The notes below the pieces were generated by a model. That model searched no databases. It saw only the letters and a program-made list of their open reading frames with translations, and was not told the origin of the DNA. A DNA stretch of 64,000 nucleotides from Solwaraspora sp. WMMD406 (GTDB lineage Bacteria; Actinomycetota; Actinomycetes; Mycobacteriales; Micromonosporaceae): positions 3,968,001 through 4,032,000 of the forward strand of contig NZ_JARUBF010000001.1 of assembly GCF_029626025.1 (NCBI RefSeq). The letters run 5' to 3'. The position numbers were made by a program, and so were the translations under genes. Every line of letters begins with the position of its first letter. Within the stretch, counting starts at the first letter, position 1. Below, in pieces: positions 1-7,889 of the stretch.

Positions 1-123
1 CGACACGATCTGCAGCAGCACCGCCAGGACCAGTTGGACCCGGATCGGAGCCAACAGCGCGGCGAGCGCCCTGGGGTCGGACAGCGTCGCCCGTTCGGTG
101 GTGTCCGTGGTGTTCGTGCTCAT
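1..123 (-). CDS. ABC transporter, N-terminal fragment (runs off left edge)
   Basis: Only the first 41 codons are inside the window. The ATG at 123-121 opens a frame that stays open to base 1. The peptide begins MSTNTTDTTERATLSD and continues into a hydrophobic stretch (LAALLAPIRVQLVLAVLLQ). This resembles the first transmembrane segment of the IrtA/YbtP-type ABC protein encoded at 28866, where a similar segment follows the words FFAPVRGSL. I infer a metallophore-type ABC half-transporter. The TetR gene lies upstream on the same strand and a DtxR-like box sits about 110 bp before the start. The rest of the gene, including its ATPase domain, is not visible, so another membrane protein family cannot be excluded. 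Confidence 0.55.
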   Translation of the reverse strand, partial: MSTNTTDTTERATLSDPRALAALLAPIRVQLVLAVLLQIVS

Positions 124-231
124 GCCGAGGCCTCGGGTATGCCGGTGCCCCGCGTTGGTGGCGGGTCGGCGGGAAGGTTCGGAAAAGCCATGGCCTCTCT
201 CCGGATCACCATCGCTGCGTACGGTGTAAAC

Positions 232-250
232 AGAGGACAGGCTTACCTAA
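232..250 (-). promoter_or_regulatory. Candidate DtxR/IdeR (DmdR) iron box
   Basis: Read on the minus strand, this 19-mer is TTAGGTAAGCCTGTCCTCT. It matches 13 of 19 positions of the actinobacterial iron-box consensus TTAGGTTAGGCTAACCTAA, with the left half (TTAGGT-AG) best conserved. It lies between the TetR gene and the ABC transporter start, where an iron-dependent repressor could act. The right half is poor, so this may be a weak or single-half site. Confidence 0.4.
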
Positions 251-316
251 TTAACCGGCATCGTCAAGGTCGCATCGGCACGTGGGGCAACAACGGCCGT
301 ACGGGCGAACCGCCGA

Positions 317-964
317 TCAACCGTTCGGACGGTCGGCGGGCAGCGCACCCCGGATCAACGCGGTGAGTCCCGCCGCGTAGACCGCTTCCGCGTCGAACTC
401 GGCCAACAGCGGCATGATCGACCGCACCCGGGGAAGCTCGTCCAGCGGTGCCCGGTTGGCCAGCTCGTCACGGCGGGCCCGGACGGCCGGGTCCTTCGGG
501 TGCGCCGCCGCCAGATGCCCCAGCGTGTACTGCCACAGCGCGGCGTACACCCCCAACGCGTCACGGCCGTGCAGCCCCGCGACGGCCAGTGCCTCCAGCA
601 CCGCTTCGGTGAACCGCAGCGCCTGCGGCGCGAACAGTTCACCCTCCCGGAGCACGTCGACCACCCATGGAAACCCACCGAGATATTCGTGCAAGGAATC
701 GAACAGCGCGAACAACCGCCGGCTCGGTGGGCCATCGACGAGCGGCAACGGTAAGCCGGACGCCACATCGTCGAGCACCAGGATCAACAACTCACGCTTG
801 TCCGACACGTGTCGATACAGCGCCATCGCCGAGCAGCCCAGCTCTGCCGCCACTCTCCGCATCGACACCGCGTCGACGCCCTCGCTCTGCGCCAGCCGCC
901 GCCCGGCACCGACGATCGTCGTCCGACTCAGGTCCCTGCCGCCCATACCCGCCGACGATGCCAT
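317..964 (-). CDS. TetR family transcriptional regulator
   Basis: This 215-residue protein has a typical TetR N-terminal helix-turn-helix (VSMRRVAAELGCSAMALYRHVSDKR, quoted in part: RVAAELGCSAMALYRHV) at about residues 35-60. An all-helical ligand-binding half with a TetR_C-like end follows. I chose ATG 964; GTG 979 and ATG 949 are in frame and also possible, and no start has a strong ribosome site. It lies upstream of, and reads in the same direction as, the ABC transporter fragment at the left edge, with about 190 bp between them. It is therefore a plausible local repressor, but its ligand cannot be told from sequence. Confidence 0.85.
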   Translation of the reverse strand: MASSAGMGGRDLSRTTIVGAGRRLAQSEGVDAVSMRRVAAELGCSAMALYRHVSDKRELLILVLDDVASGLPLPLVDGPPSRRLFALFDSLHEYLGGFPWVVDVLREGELFAPQALRFTEAVLEALAVAGLHGRDALGVYAALWQYTLGHLAAAHPKDPAVRARRDELANRAPLDELPRVRSIMPLLAEFDAEAVYAAGLTALIRGALPADRPNG

Positions 965-983
965 GCCGTCTACCCGCACGCGC

Positions 984-1018
984 GGAGGGAGCGCCGGGAA
1001 CGGTCCGGCGCTCCCTCC
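984..1018 (-). terminator. Strong hairpin terminator after the ThuA-family gene
   Basis: GGAGGGAGCGCCGG (984-997) and CCGGCGCTCCCTCC (1005-1018) form a perfect 14-bp stem with a 7-nt loop, five bases past the TAA stop of the minus-strand gene ending at 1023. No T-tract follows, as is usual in high-GC actinomycetes. It also separates that gene from the TetR gene downstream. Confidence 0.75.
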
Positions 1019-1022
1019 GTGG

Positions 1023-4000
1023 TTACCTGCCGAACACTTCGAGGTTGAACAGGGAGTATCCCCATTCGGTGGCGCGGGTGGTGCCGTACATCCGGATGTA
1101 GCGGCCGGTGGCGTCGAGACCGGTGAGGTCGTCGGTGCCGCCGTCGCCGTTGGTGATGGTGCGTGCGGTGGTCCAGGTCTGTCCGTCTGGTGAGACCTGG
1201 ATCTGGTAGGCGGTTCCGTAGGCGGCTTCCCAGGTCAGGCGTACGCGTTCGACGGTGTACGTCTGGCCGAGGTCGATCTGGAGCCATTGTGGGTCGGCGA
1301 ATTGGCTGGACCAGCGGGTGGTGGTGGAGGCGTCGACGGCGGCCGACGCCGGGTAGGCGTCCGCTTCGACGCTCGACGCGGTCGCCGGCTTGCCCGCCGC
1401 GACGTTGCTGAGCGCGGGCGGTGCGTCACCGAACACTTCGAGGTTGAACAGGGAGTATCCCCATTCGGTGGCGCGGGTGGTGCCGTACATCCGGATGTAG
1501 CGGCCGTTGGCGTCGAGACCGGTGAGGTCGTCGGTGCCGCCGTCGCCGTTGGTGATGGTGCGTGCGGTGGTCCAGGTCTGTCCGTCTGGTGAGACCTGGA
1601 TCTGGTAGGCGGTTCCGTAGGCGGCTTCCCAGGTCAGGCGTACGCGTTCGACGGTGTACGTCTGGCCGAGGTCGATCTGGAGCCATTGTGGGTCGGCGAA
1701 TTGGCTGGACCAGCGGGTGGTGGTGGAGGCGTCGACGGCGGCCGACGCCGGGTAGGCGTCCGCTTCGACGCTCGACGCCGTCGCCGGCTTGTTCAGCGCC
1801 AGGTTCGATCCCGTGGGCGGCTGCCCGGAGGTGAGGTGCAACGAGTCGACGTTGAACAGGTTCGACCCCGTACCGCCGGTGAAGACCAGGTAGAGCGGGG
1901 CCGAACCGCCCGGCGGCGCGGTGACGGCACCGGTCACCGTGAGGTACGTGTCGAGCGAGCCGGTTGGCGTGACCGCCGCCGTGCCGACCACTGTGCCGGT
2001 CGCCGAACCCGACCGCAGCGTGATGGTCCCGCCGCCGCCGGGCGCGGCCGACACCCGGGCCGAGAAGCCGGTGACACCGGCGAGATGGTACGGCGTGAAC
2101 GAGATCCAGTCGCCGTTGTCGATGCCGCCGACCACATTGCCGCCCTGCGCGCCGGCCACCGGCAATACGCTCACCCCTTGCTGGGTGCTGAAATGCTCGG
2201 CCTGACGCAGGCGCGGTTGGAGTAGCACCGGCTCGGCGTTGATCGCTGTGGTCGAGCCGGGCGGCGTGTAGGCGGCGTTGATGATGCCGAAGATGTTGGC
2301 CGAGGCGTCGTGTTCGCCGTCCACGGTGGTCTGGATCGTGCCCGAGCAGCCGTCGACACTGGTGATCGGATGTCCGTGGGTGTCGTGCCCGAGGACGTAG
2401 GTGACCCGTACCCGGGAACAGTCCACGACCTGATGCGCCGGGTCGGAGACCGACACGGAGAACGGCACCGCGTCGCCGAAGTTGAACAGCTGTCCGTCCT
2501 GCGGCGCGGTGACCGTCACCGCCGGACCACCCGCCGCGATGACGACGCTCGCGGTGGCGGTGAGGCCGCCGCTGTCGCGGACCGTCAACGTCGCCGTGTA
2601 CCGCCCGTTGACCGGGTAGGTGAACGTGGTGTCCGGGGTTGTCGCATCGGTCGAGCCGTCGCTGGTGAAGTCCCACGCGAAGCTGAGCGGGTCGCCGTCG
2701 GGGTCGCTGCTGCCCGCGGCCGAGAACGTCACTGTCAGCGGCGTGTTGCCGCTGGTCGGATTGGCCGCCGCGACCGCGACCGGCGGGCGGTTGTTGCCGG
2801 AGATCCGGTACTCGATCCGGTATACCGCCGAGTTGGCGTCGCCGCCGAACCAGCCGGTGCCGTAGTCGAGCACGTAGAGCGCGCCGTCAGGCCCGAACTC
2901 GTAGTCCATCACCTGTGTACCGGACCAGGGGAACGGGGTGATGGTGCCGGGTGACCCGTCCGCCCCGATGGCGATCGTCTTGATCCAGCGTCGGCCGAAT
3001 TCGGTGGCGAACAGCTTGCCGTGGTACGACGGTGGGAACTTGACATCGGAGTCGAGTGAGGCGCTGTAACGGTAGACCTCGCCGCCCATCGGTGACAGGC
3101 TCCCGCAGCACAGGCTCGGCGGATCCTGGCCGCCACCATACGGCAGCCACGCGGACCGTGCCGGCGGCAACCTGGTCAGACCGCTGTTGTTGGGCGAGTT
3201 GTTGGTCGGGCCGCCGGCGCAGTCGAACGGCCCGGCTGAGGGACCACTCGGGAAGGCGTACTCCTGGTACGGCGTGTTGCGGTTGTTGCAGTACGGCCAG
3301 CCGTAGAAGCCGGGCTCGGTGATCCGCTCGAAGGAGACGTCACCGGCTGGTCCCCGCTCGGGGTCGGCGGTGCCCGCGTCGGGACCGTAGTCGCCGAGGT
3401 AGACGTCGCCGGTGGCCGAGTCCACGCTCATCCGGAACGGGTTGCGGAATCCCATGGCGTAGATCTCCGGCCGGGTTCCGGCGGTCCCGGCCGGAAACAT
3501 GTTCCCCGCCGGGACGGTGTAGCCGCCGGCAGCGGACGGCCTGATCCGTAGTACCTTGCCGCGCAGATCGTTGGTGTTGGCCGAGGTCCGTTGGGCGTCG
3601 AAGGCGGGGTTGCGACCGGCTCGTTCGTCGATCGGCGCGTAGCCGGCGGAGTCGAACGGGTTCGTGTCGTCTCCGGTCGACAGGTAGAGGTTGCCGGCGG
3701 CGTCGAAGTCGATGTCGCCACCGACGTGACAGCACTGGCCCCGGCTGCTCGGTACGTCGAGGATGGTGACCGCCGACGCCGGGTCGATCGTGTGGTCGGC
3801 TCGGACCGTGAACCGGCTCAGCCGGTTGACACCGTCGAAGGGCGCGAGCTGTGCCGGCGTGCCGCTGGTCGGGGCGTCGCCGGCCGGAGTGGACAGCGGC
3901 GGAGCGTAGTAGAGATAGACCCACCGGTTGGTGACGAAACCGGGGTCGGCTTTGATGCTCTGCAGTCCTTCCTCGTCGTGCGTGTAGACCGGCAGGGTCA

Positions 4001-4922
4001 GCGCGACCTTGGTGTTGCCGGCCGGATCGGTGTAACGGACCACGCCGTCGCGCGAGGTGTGCAGCACGCCCCGGTCGGGCAATACGGTCATGCCCATCGG
4101 CTCGCCGGTCTCGGCGACGCCTTTGGCGAGGGTCACCTGGGAGAACTCGCCGGGTGGGTCGACAGGTCCGGTGCCGGTCGCGCAGTCGCCGAGGCCCTGC
4201 GCGGCGTACCGGATGCCGCCGAGCAGGTGGGTACGGAAGTGTGCCTCGCTGTAGCTCTCCTGGGTGTGACCCATGCCGGTGTACCAACTGCGCCCGCCGT
4301 CGTACGGCCGGCACCAGGCGATCGGGTGGTCGTCGCCCATCGTCCCGCCGGTGTAGGTGGTCTCGTCGAGGTTGGCCAGCACGTGTACGGCGTCGCGTGG
4401 GTTGTGGCGGTAGTCGTACCACTCGTCGGTGCGGACCCAGTCGGTTGGCAGCCCGGCCGTGGAGGGGTGTTCGTGGTCCTCGATCCGTACCGTCGCGGGT
4501 TGGATGTGCGGGTGGCTGGCGAAGTACGCGCCGACCAGGTCGCCGTACCAGGGCCATTCGTACTCGGTGTCGGACGCGGCGTGTACGCCGACGTAGCCGC
4601 CGCCGGCGCGGACGTAGCGTTCGAACGCCGATTGCTGGCTGGCGTTGAGCACATCGCCGGTGGTCGAGAGCCAGATGACGGCCTGGAATCGGGACAGGTT
4701 GGCGTCGGTGAACGCGGTGGCGTCCTCGGTCGCTTCCACGGTGAAGTTGCTCTGCGTGCCCAGCTGCCGGATCGCGGCGATGCCCGCCGGGATCGAATCG
4801 TGCCGGTATCCCGCGGTCTTGCTGAAGACCAGTACGGAGAAGTCGGCCGCGATCGCGGGAGTCGCCGGGATGGCAACACCCGCCAGGACGAGGGCGACGC
4901 AGAGCGCGGCTCTGCGCAACAT
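1023..4922 (-). CDS. Secreted ThuA / soluble sugar dehydrogenase / PKD / CBM protein
   Basis: This is a 1299-residue exported multidomain protein. Residues 1-25 are a signal peptide (basic MLRR, hydrophobic core, cleavage near PAIA-AD). A ThuA/glutamine-amidotransferase-like domain follows (about 28-245). Next is a six-bladed propeller of the PQQ-type glucose/sorbosone dehydrogenase family (about 255-690; motifs HDEEGLQ, DGALYVLDYG). A PKD domain (about 705-790), a CBM6-like module (about 905-1030) and two nearly identical F5/8 type C (discoidin) modules (about 1035-1165 and 1170-1299) complete it. Proteins of this layout in Streptomyces are annotated as ThuA domain proteins. I infer oxidation or binding of extracellular polysaccharide, but no substrate is identifiable. 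It is monocistronic, with a hairpin terminator directly after the stop. Confidence 0.85.
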   Translation of the reverse strand: MLRRAALCVALVLAGVAIPATPAIAADFSVLVFSKTAGYRHDSIPAGIAAIRQLGTQSNFTVEATEDATAFTDANLSRFQAVIWLSTTGDVLNASQQSAFERYVRAGGGYVGVHAASDTEYEWPWYGDLVGAYFASHPHIQPATVRIEDHEHPSTAGLPTDWVRTDEWYDYRHNPRDAVHVLANLDETTYTGGTMGDDHPIAWCRPYDGGRSWYTGMGHTQESYSEAHFRTHLLGGIRYAAQGLGDCATGTGPVDPPGEFSQVTLAKGVAETGEPMGMTVLPDRGVLHTSRDGVVRYTDPAGNTKVALTLPVYTHDEEGLQSIKADPGFVTNRWVYLYYAPPLSTPAGDAPTSGTPAQLAPFDGVNRLSRFTVRADHTIDPASAVTILDVPSSRGQCCHVGGDIDFDAAGNLYLSTGDDTNPFDSAGYAPIDERAGRNPAFDAQRTSANTNDLRGKVLRIRPSAAGGYTVPAGNMFPAGTAGTRPEIYAMGFRNPFRMSVDSATGDVYLGDYGPDAGTADPERGPAGDVSFERITEPGFYGWPYCNNRNTPYQEYAFPSGPSAGPFDCAGGPTNNSPNNSGLTRLPPARSAWLPYGGGQDPPSLCCGSLSPMGGEVYRYSASLDSDVKFPPSYHGKLFATEFGRRWIKTIAIGADGSPGTITPFPWSGTQVMDYEFGPDGALYVLDYGTGWFGGDANSAVYRIEYRISGNNRPPVAVAAANPTSGNTPLTVTFSAAGSSDPDGDPLSFAWDFTSDGSTDATTPDTTFTYPVNGRYTATLTVRDSGGLTATASVVIAAGGPAVTVTAPQDGQLFNFGDAVPFSVSVSDPAHQVVDCSRVRVTYVLGHDTHGHPITSVDGCSGTIQTTVDGEHDASANIFGIINAAYTPPGSTTAINAEPVLLQPRLRQAEHFSTQQGVSVLPVAGAQGGNVVGGIDNGDWISFTPYHLAGVTGFSARVSAAPGGGGTITLRSGSATGTVVGTAAVTPTGSLDTYLTVTGAVTAPPGGSAPLYLVFTGGTGSNLFNVDSLHLTSGQPPTGSNLALNKPATASSVEADAYPASAAVDASTTTRWSSQFADPQWLQIDLGQTYTVERVRLTWEAAYGTAYQIQVSPDGQTWTTARTITNGDGGTDDLTGLDANGRYIRMYGTTRATEWGYSLFNLEVFGDAPPALSNVAAGKPATASSVEADAYPASAAVDASTTTRWSSQFADPQWLQIDLGQTYTVERVRLTWEAAYGTAYQIQVSPDGQTWTTARTITNGDGGTDDLTGLDATGRYIRMYGTTRATEWGYSLFNLEVFGR
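1031..1790 (-). repeat. Tandem intragenic duplication encoding two discoidin modules
   Basis: Bases 1031-1391 and 1430-1790 are almost identical direct repeats with a 399-bp offset (133 codons), so the duplication keeps frame. They differ at only a few bases (for example gtcgagaccg preceded by cggtgg versus cgttgg). The near-identity at synonymous sites indicates a recent duplication or gene conversion. Confidence 0.9.
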
Positions 4923-5642
4923 GATCGGAGTTCCGCCTTTCTGGTGGGGAGGGTGGTCAGACGTGCGCCGATCACGTCGGGGCGAGTCGGTAAGCGCCGA
5001 GTTACCGCTCGTACAGACACGATCGTCGATAGAGCGCTCTCTGTCAATACCAAAGCGACAAACTGGACGAGGATGATCGTTGCTGCCCCGTGTCCCGGCG
5101 TCGTCGCGTCACCGGAGCGTGTCGGGGTGCGGCCTTCGCTCGGTCGGGTGAGCGTCAGCTCCGTCGGCGCGATCGTGATCCTGGCGGGCATCGCCTGCCG
5201 GCTCCGCATCTCACCAATGCCGTCGAATGGTCCGGGTTGTTGGTTGCGGCGATCGTACGCAATCGGGTTTCTGGTCTTGCTGGTTTCTGGTCTTGCTGAT
5301 TTCTGGTCTTGCTGATTTCTGGTCTTGCAGATTTCGCGAATCCGTGAGGTCGAAAAGATCATTTATCGAGAATTGGCAGCGCTTATCTACCCACTGGTGG
5401 TCGTCGCGCGCTGTCGGACGCAGTGCTGGATACCACACTCTCGGTCGCGATCACGCTATGGATGCGCCCAATCGCAGATGATAGACTTCTGTGAATCTGT
5501 TAATATTGCTTTCTATCTTCCTTTCGTGATGACAGGCGGGTGATCGTCTGGTGGCCGTCGAGGGTAATCGTCTTGAACCGTACTGATGGATGCCGTGCGA
5601 ATGACGTCGTCGAACCCCGGAGTGACTACCGGAGGGATTATC
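4923..5642. other. Divergent intergenic region with 16-bp tandem repeats
   Basis: This 720-bp gap separates the ThuA-family gene (minus) from the SARP regulator (plus). I see no convincing gene: open frames here lack ribosome sites and family features. It should hold both promoters. It is more AT-rich between about 5320 and 5530 than its surroundings. The only clear structure is four tandem 16-bp units at 5268-5331 (listed separately). Confidence 0.6.
5268..5331. repeat. Four tandem 16-bp units (tttctggtcttgctga)
   Basis: Units start at 5268, 5284, 5300 and 5316. They differ only in the last two or three bases of units 1 and 4. They lie in the divergent promoter region, about 310 bp before the SARP start and 350 bp before the ThuA-family start. 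They could be an iterated operator or simple slippage; nothing in the sequence decides between these. Confidence 0.8.
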
Positions 5643-7700
5643 GTGCACGTACAGATCCTGGGGCCCCTTCGCGTCGGCTACGGTGGGCAGCAATTCCGCT
5701 TACCGGGCCGCCGCAGCCACGTGATCATGGCGCTTCTGGCGCTGGAGGCCAACCGCGTCGTACCGATGGAACGGCTCATCGACGCGGTGTGGGAGGACGC
5801 GCCTCCCTCGACCGCGCGCGGACAGGTGCAGATCTGCCTGTCTTCCCTGCGTCGTACCTTCACCGGCCGCGACCTCGACAGCCCGTTCGAAACCCACCAC
5901 TCCGGATACCTGCTCCGGGTCGCCGACGGTCAACTCGACGTCGACGTGTTCGGCCGGCTCATCGCCGAGGCTCGCTCCATCGCCGCCAGCGGTGACCTGG
6001 CTGCCGCCGCCGAGCGGCTGCGCGCGGCCTTGGCATTGTGGGGCGGTCCGGCCCTGGCCGGCTTGCCGGGGCGGATCGTCGACGCGGGCCGCAAGAGGCT
6101 GGAGGAGCTCCGGACCGCCGCGATCGAGGAACGGATCCGTCTCGATCTGGCGTTGGGCCATCACGAAGAGGTGATCGGCGAGCTGATCTGGCTCATCGAA
6201 CGCGATCGGCTCCGCGAGCGGTTGTACGCGCTGCTGATGGTGGCGTTGTACCGCTCGGGTCGGCAGGCGGAGGCACTGGAGATCTACCACGCCGCGCGGA
6301 CCGCCTTCGTCGACACGCTCGGCATCGAACCGAGCGACGAGCTGCGTCGGCTCGAACAGGGCATCCTCCTCGGCGATCCAGAGCTGGACCTTTCCACGCA
6401 CCGTGCCCCCACGCACCGTGCCCCCACGCACCGTGTCTACCGGCCGGCGGCGTCGCGCCCCGCGCCGCACCAGCTGCCGTCCGACACGGCCGATTTCATC
6501 GGCCGAGCCGACGACGTCGCCGCCGCCTGCGCCGCACTGGCCCCGGGTCGAGTCGACGTACGGGCCGTGCCGGTGGTCTGCGTCACCGGCCGGGCCGGCA
6601 TCGGCAAGTCCGCCCTGGCCATTCACGTGGCACATCGGATGCTCGCGGGTTATCCGGACGGACAGCTTTACGCGTCGCTCGACGCGACGCCTGGTCTGAC
6701 GCAACAGGTGCTGCGACGCTTCCTTCGCGACCTCGGTGTCGACCGGGCCGAGATTCCCGGGGGCATCGACGAGCAGGCCCACCTGTACCGGAGTCGACTA
6801 GCGGGTCGACGTGTCCTTGTCGTCCTCGACGGCGTCATCGACGAGTCGCAGGTGCAACCGTTGTTGCCGGGCAGCGGCAGCTGCGGAGTGCTCGTCACGA
6901 GCCGGTCCGCGTTGGTGGCCCTGCCCGGCGCGCACCATATCCGGCCCCGGCTGCTCGGCTCGGCCGACGGGCTGCGCCTACTCGGCAGGATCATCGGTCG
7001 CCAGCGCGTCGACGCCGAGGCAAGCACCGCAGCCGGGCTCGTCGCCCTCTGCGGTGGGCTGCCCCTCGCCCTACGGATCGCCGGTGCCCGGCTGACCGCC
7101 CGGGAGCACTGGGGGATAGGTCAGCTCTTGGCGCGCATGCGCGACGACAGACGACTGCTTGACGAACTGGAACACGGCTCGCTCAGTGTTCGGCTGAGTT
7201 TGGCCGGTAGCTACCGAGCTCTGCCTGACGGCACCCGACGTCTGCTGCGGCGGCTCGCGCTGCTGGACTGCGTCCAGCTTCCCGCCTGGGTGGCGGCGGC
7301 GGTGCTGGACACCGAGCCGGCCGTCGCGGAGGACCTGCTCGAACAGTTGGCCGACGCGCAGCTGGTGGAGGCGGACCGCGCGCCAGGCGGCGGTCAGCCG
7401 CTGTACCGGCTGCCGGCGCTGGTGCGCGTGTTCGCCCTGGAACGTGCCGAGGTCGAGGACACCGCCGCGGTGCGCGAGCAGTCACTGCGTCGGGTCTGGG
7501 CCACCTGCCTGTACCTGACCGGTACGGCGAGCCGGCACGCGGACGGCGCCGGTGGCGACGTGCCCTCCCCGATGGTGGTCGACGCGGCCGTCGATCGGCT
7601 GCGTGCTGATCCGGTCAGCTGGCTGACCGCTGAACTGCCCACCCTGATGGCGGCGGTGCACCAAGCCGCCCGGCTCGGCTGGCCGGACCCGACCGGATAG
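5643..7700 (+). CDS. SARP/AfsR-family regulator with BTAD and NB-ARC ATPase domains
   Basis: I chose GTG 5643 (685 residues) because GGAGGG at 5631-5636 sits six bases before it; an upstream ATG at 5586 lacks this. The protein starts VHVQILGPLRV, a typical OmpR-like SARP DNA-binding domain (residues about 1-95). A bacterial transcriptional activation domain (about 96-245; TAAIEERIRLDLALG, EPSDELRRLEQGIL) and a STAND NB-ARC ATPase domain with P-loop GRAGIGKSAL (about 310-560) follow. AfsR-type proteins usually continue into a TPR sensor, but this one stops about 120 residues after the ATPase, so that sensor is reduced or missing. A 15-bp repeat in the linker encodes THRAP repeats. It probably acts as a pathway activator; the adjacent glycolipid operon on the same strand is the obvious candidate target. 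Confidence 0.85.
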   Translation: MHVQILGPLRVGYGGQQFRLPGRRSHVIMALLALEANRVVPMERLIDAVWEDAPPSTARGQVQICLSSLRRTFTGRDLDSPFETHHSGYLLRVADGQLDVDVFGRLIAEARSIAASGDLAAAAERLRAALALWGGPALAGLPGRIVDAGRKRLEELRTAAIEERIRLDLALGHHEEVIGELIWLIERDRLRERLYALLMVALYRSGRQAEALEIYHAARTAFVDTLGIEPSDELRRLEQGILLGDPELDLSTHRAPTHRAPTHRVYRPAASRPAPHQLPSDTADFIGRADDVAAACAALAPGRVDVRAVPVVCVTGRAGIGKSALAIHVAHRMLAGYPDGQLYASLDATPGLTQQVLRRFLRDLGVDRAEIPGGIDEQAHLYRSRLAGRRVLVVLDGVIDESQVQPLLPGSGSCGVLVTSRSALVALPGAHHIRPRLLGSADGLRLLGRIIGRQRVDAEASTAAGLVALCGGLPLALRIAGARLTAREHWGIGQLLARMRDDRRLLDELEHGSLSVRLSLAGSYRALPDGTRRLLRRLALLDCVQLPAWVAAAVLDTEPAVAEDLLEQLADAQLVEADRAPGGGQPLYRLPALVRVFALERAEVEDTAAVREQSLRRVWATCLYLTGTASRHADGAGGDVPSPMVVDAAVDRLRADPVSWLTAELPTLMAAVHQAARLGWPDPTG
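6396..6435 (+). repeat. 15-bp in-frame tandem repeat in the SARP linker
   Basis: Two full copies and one partial copy of acgcaccgtgccccc encode the THRAP repeats in the linker between the BTAD and NB-ARC domains. The unit length is a multiple of three, so slippage here changes linker length without breaking the frame. Confidence 0.85.
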
Positions 7701-7889
7701 GTCGCAGCCACCTGGGTCGTGGCGGCGAAGACCGGACGGACGCACGTCGCTTCCTCCGGCGGCGCCTTATGCGATCGCTATCAATTCTGTATCGACCGAT
7801 TTCGCTGTGTCGTCTGGTGGCCGGGCGTTCTCCGAACCCGACGGTGCGGCGATATCCCATCGAAGCTCCTGACTGCTTCGCTGGATCGC

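Noticed and set aside
3591-5315. 574-codon plus-strand frame antisense to the ThuA-family gene
   Set aside because: Gly/Val/Arg-rich shadow with no domain; the minus strand encodes recognised domains.
5586-5642. Upstream ATG as the SARP start
   Set aside because: The GTG at 5643 has GGAGGG six bases before it and begins exactly at the conserved SARP sequence.
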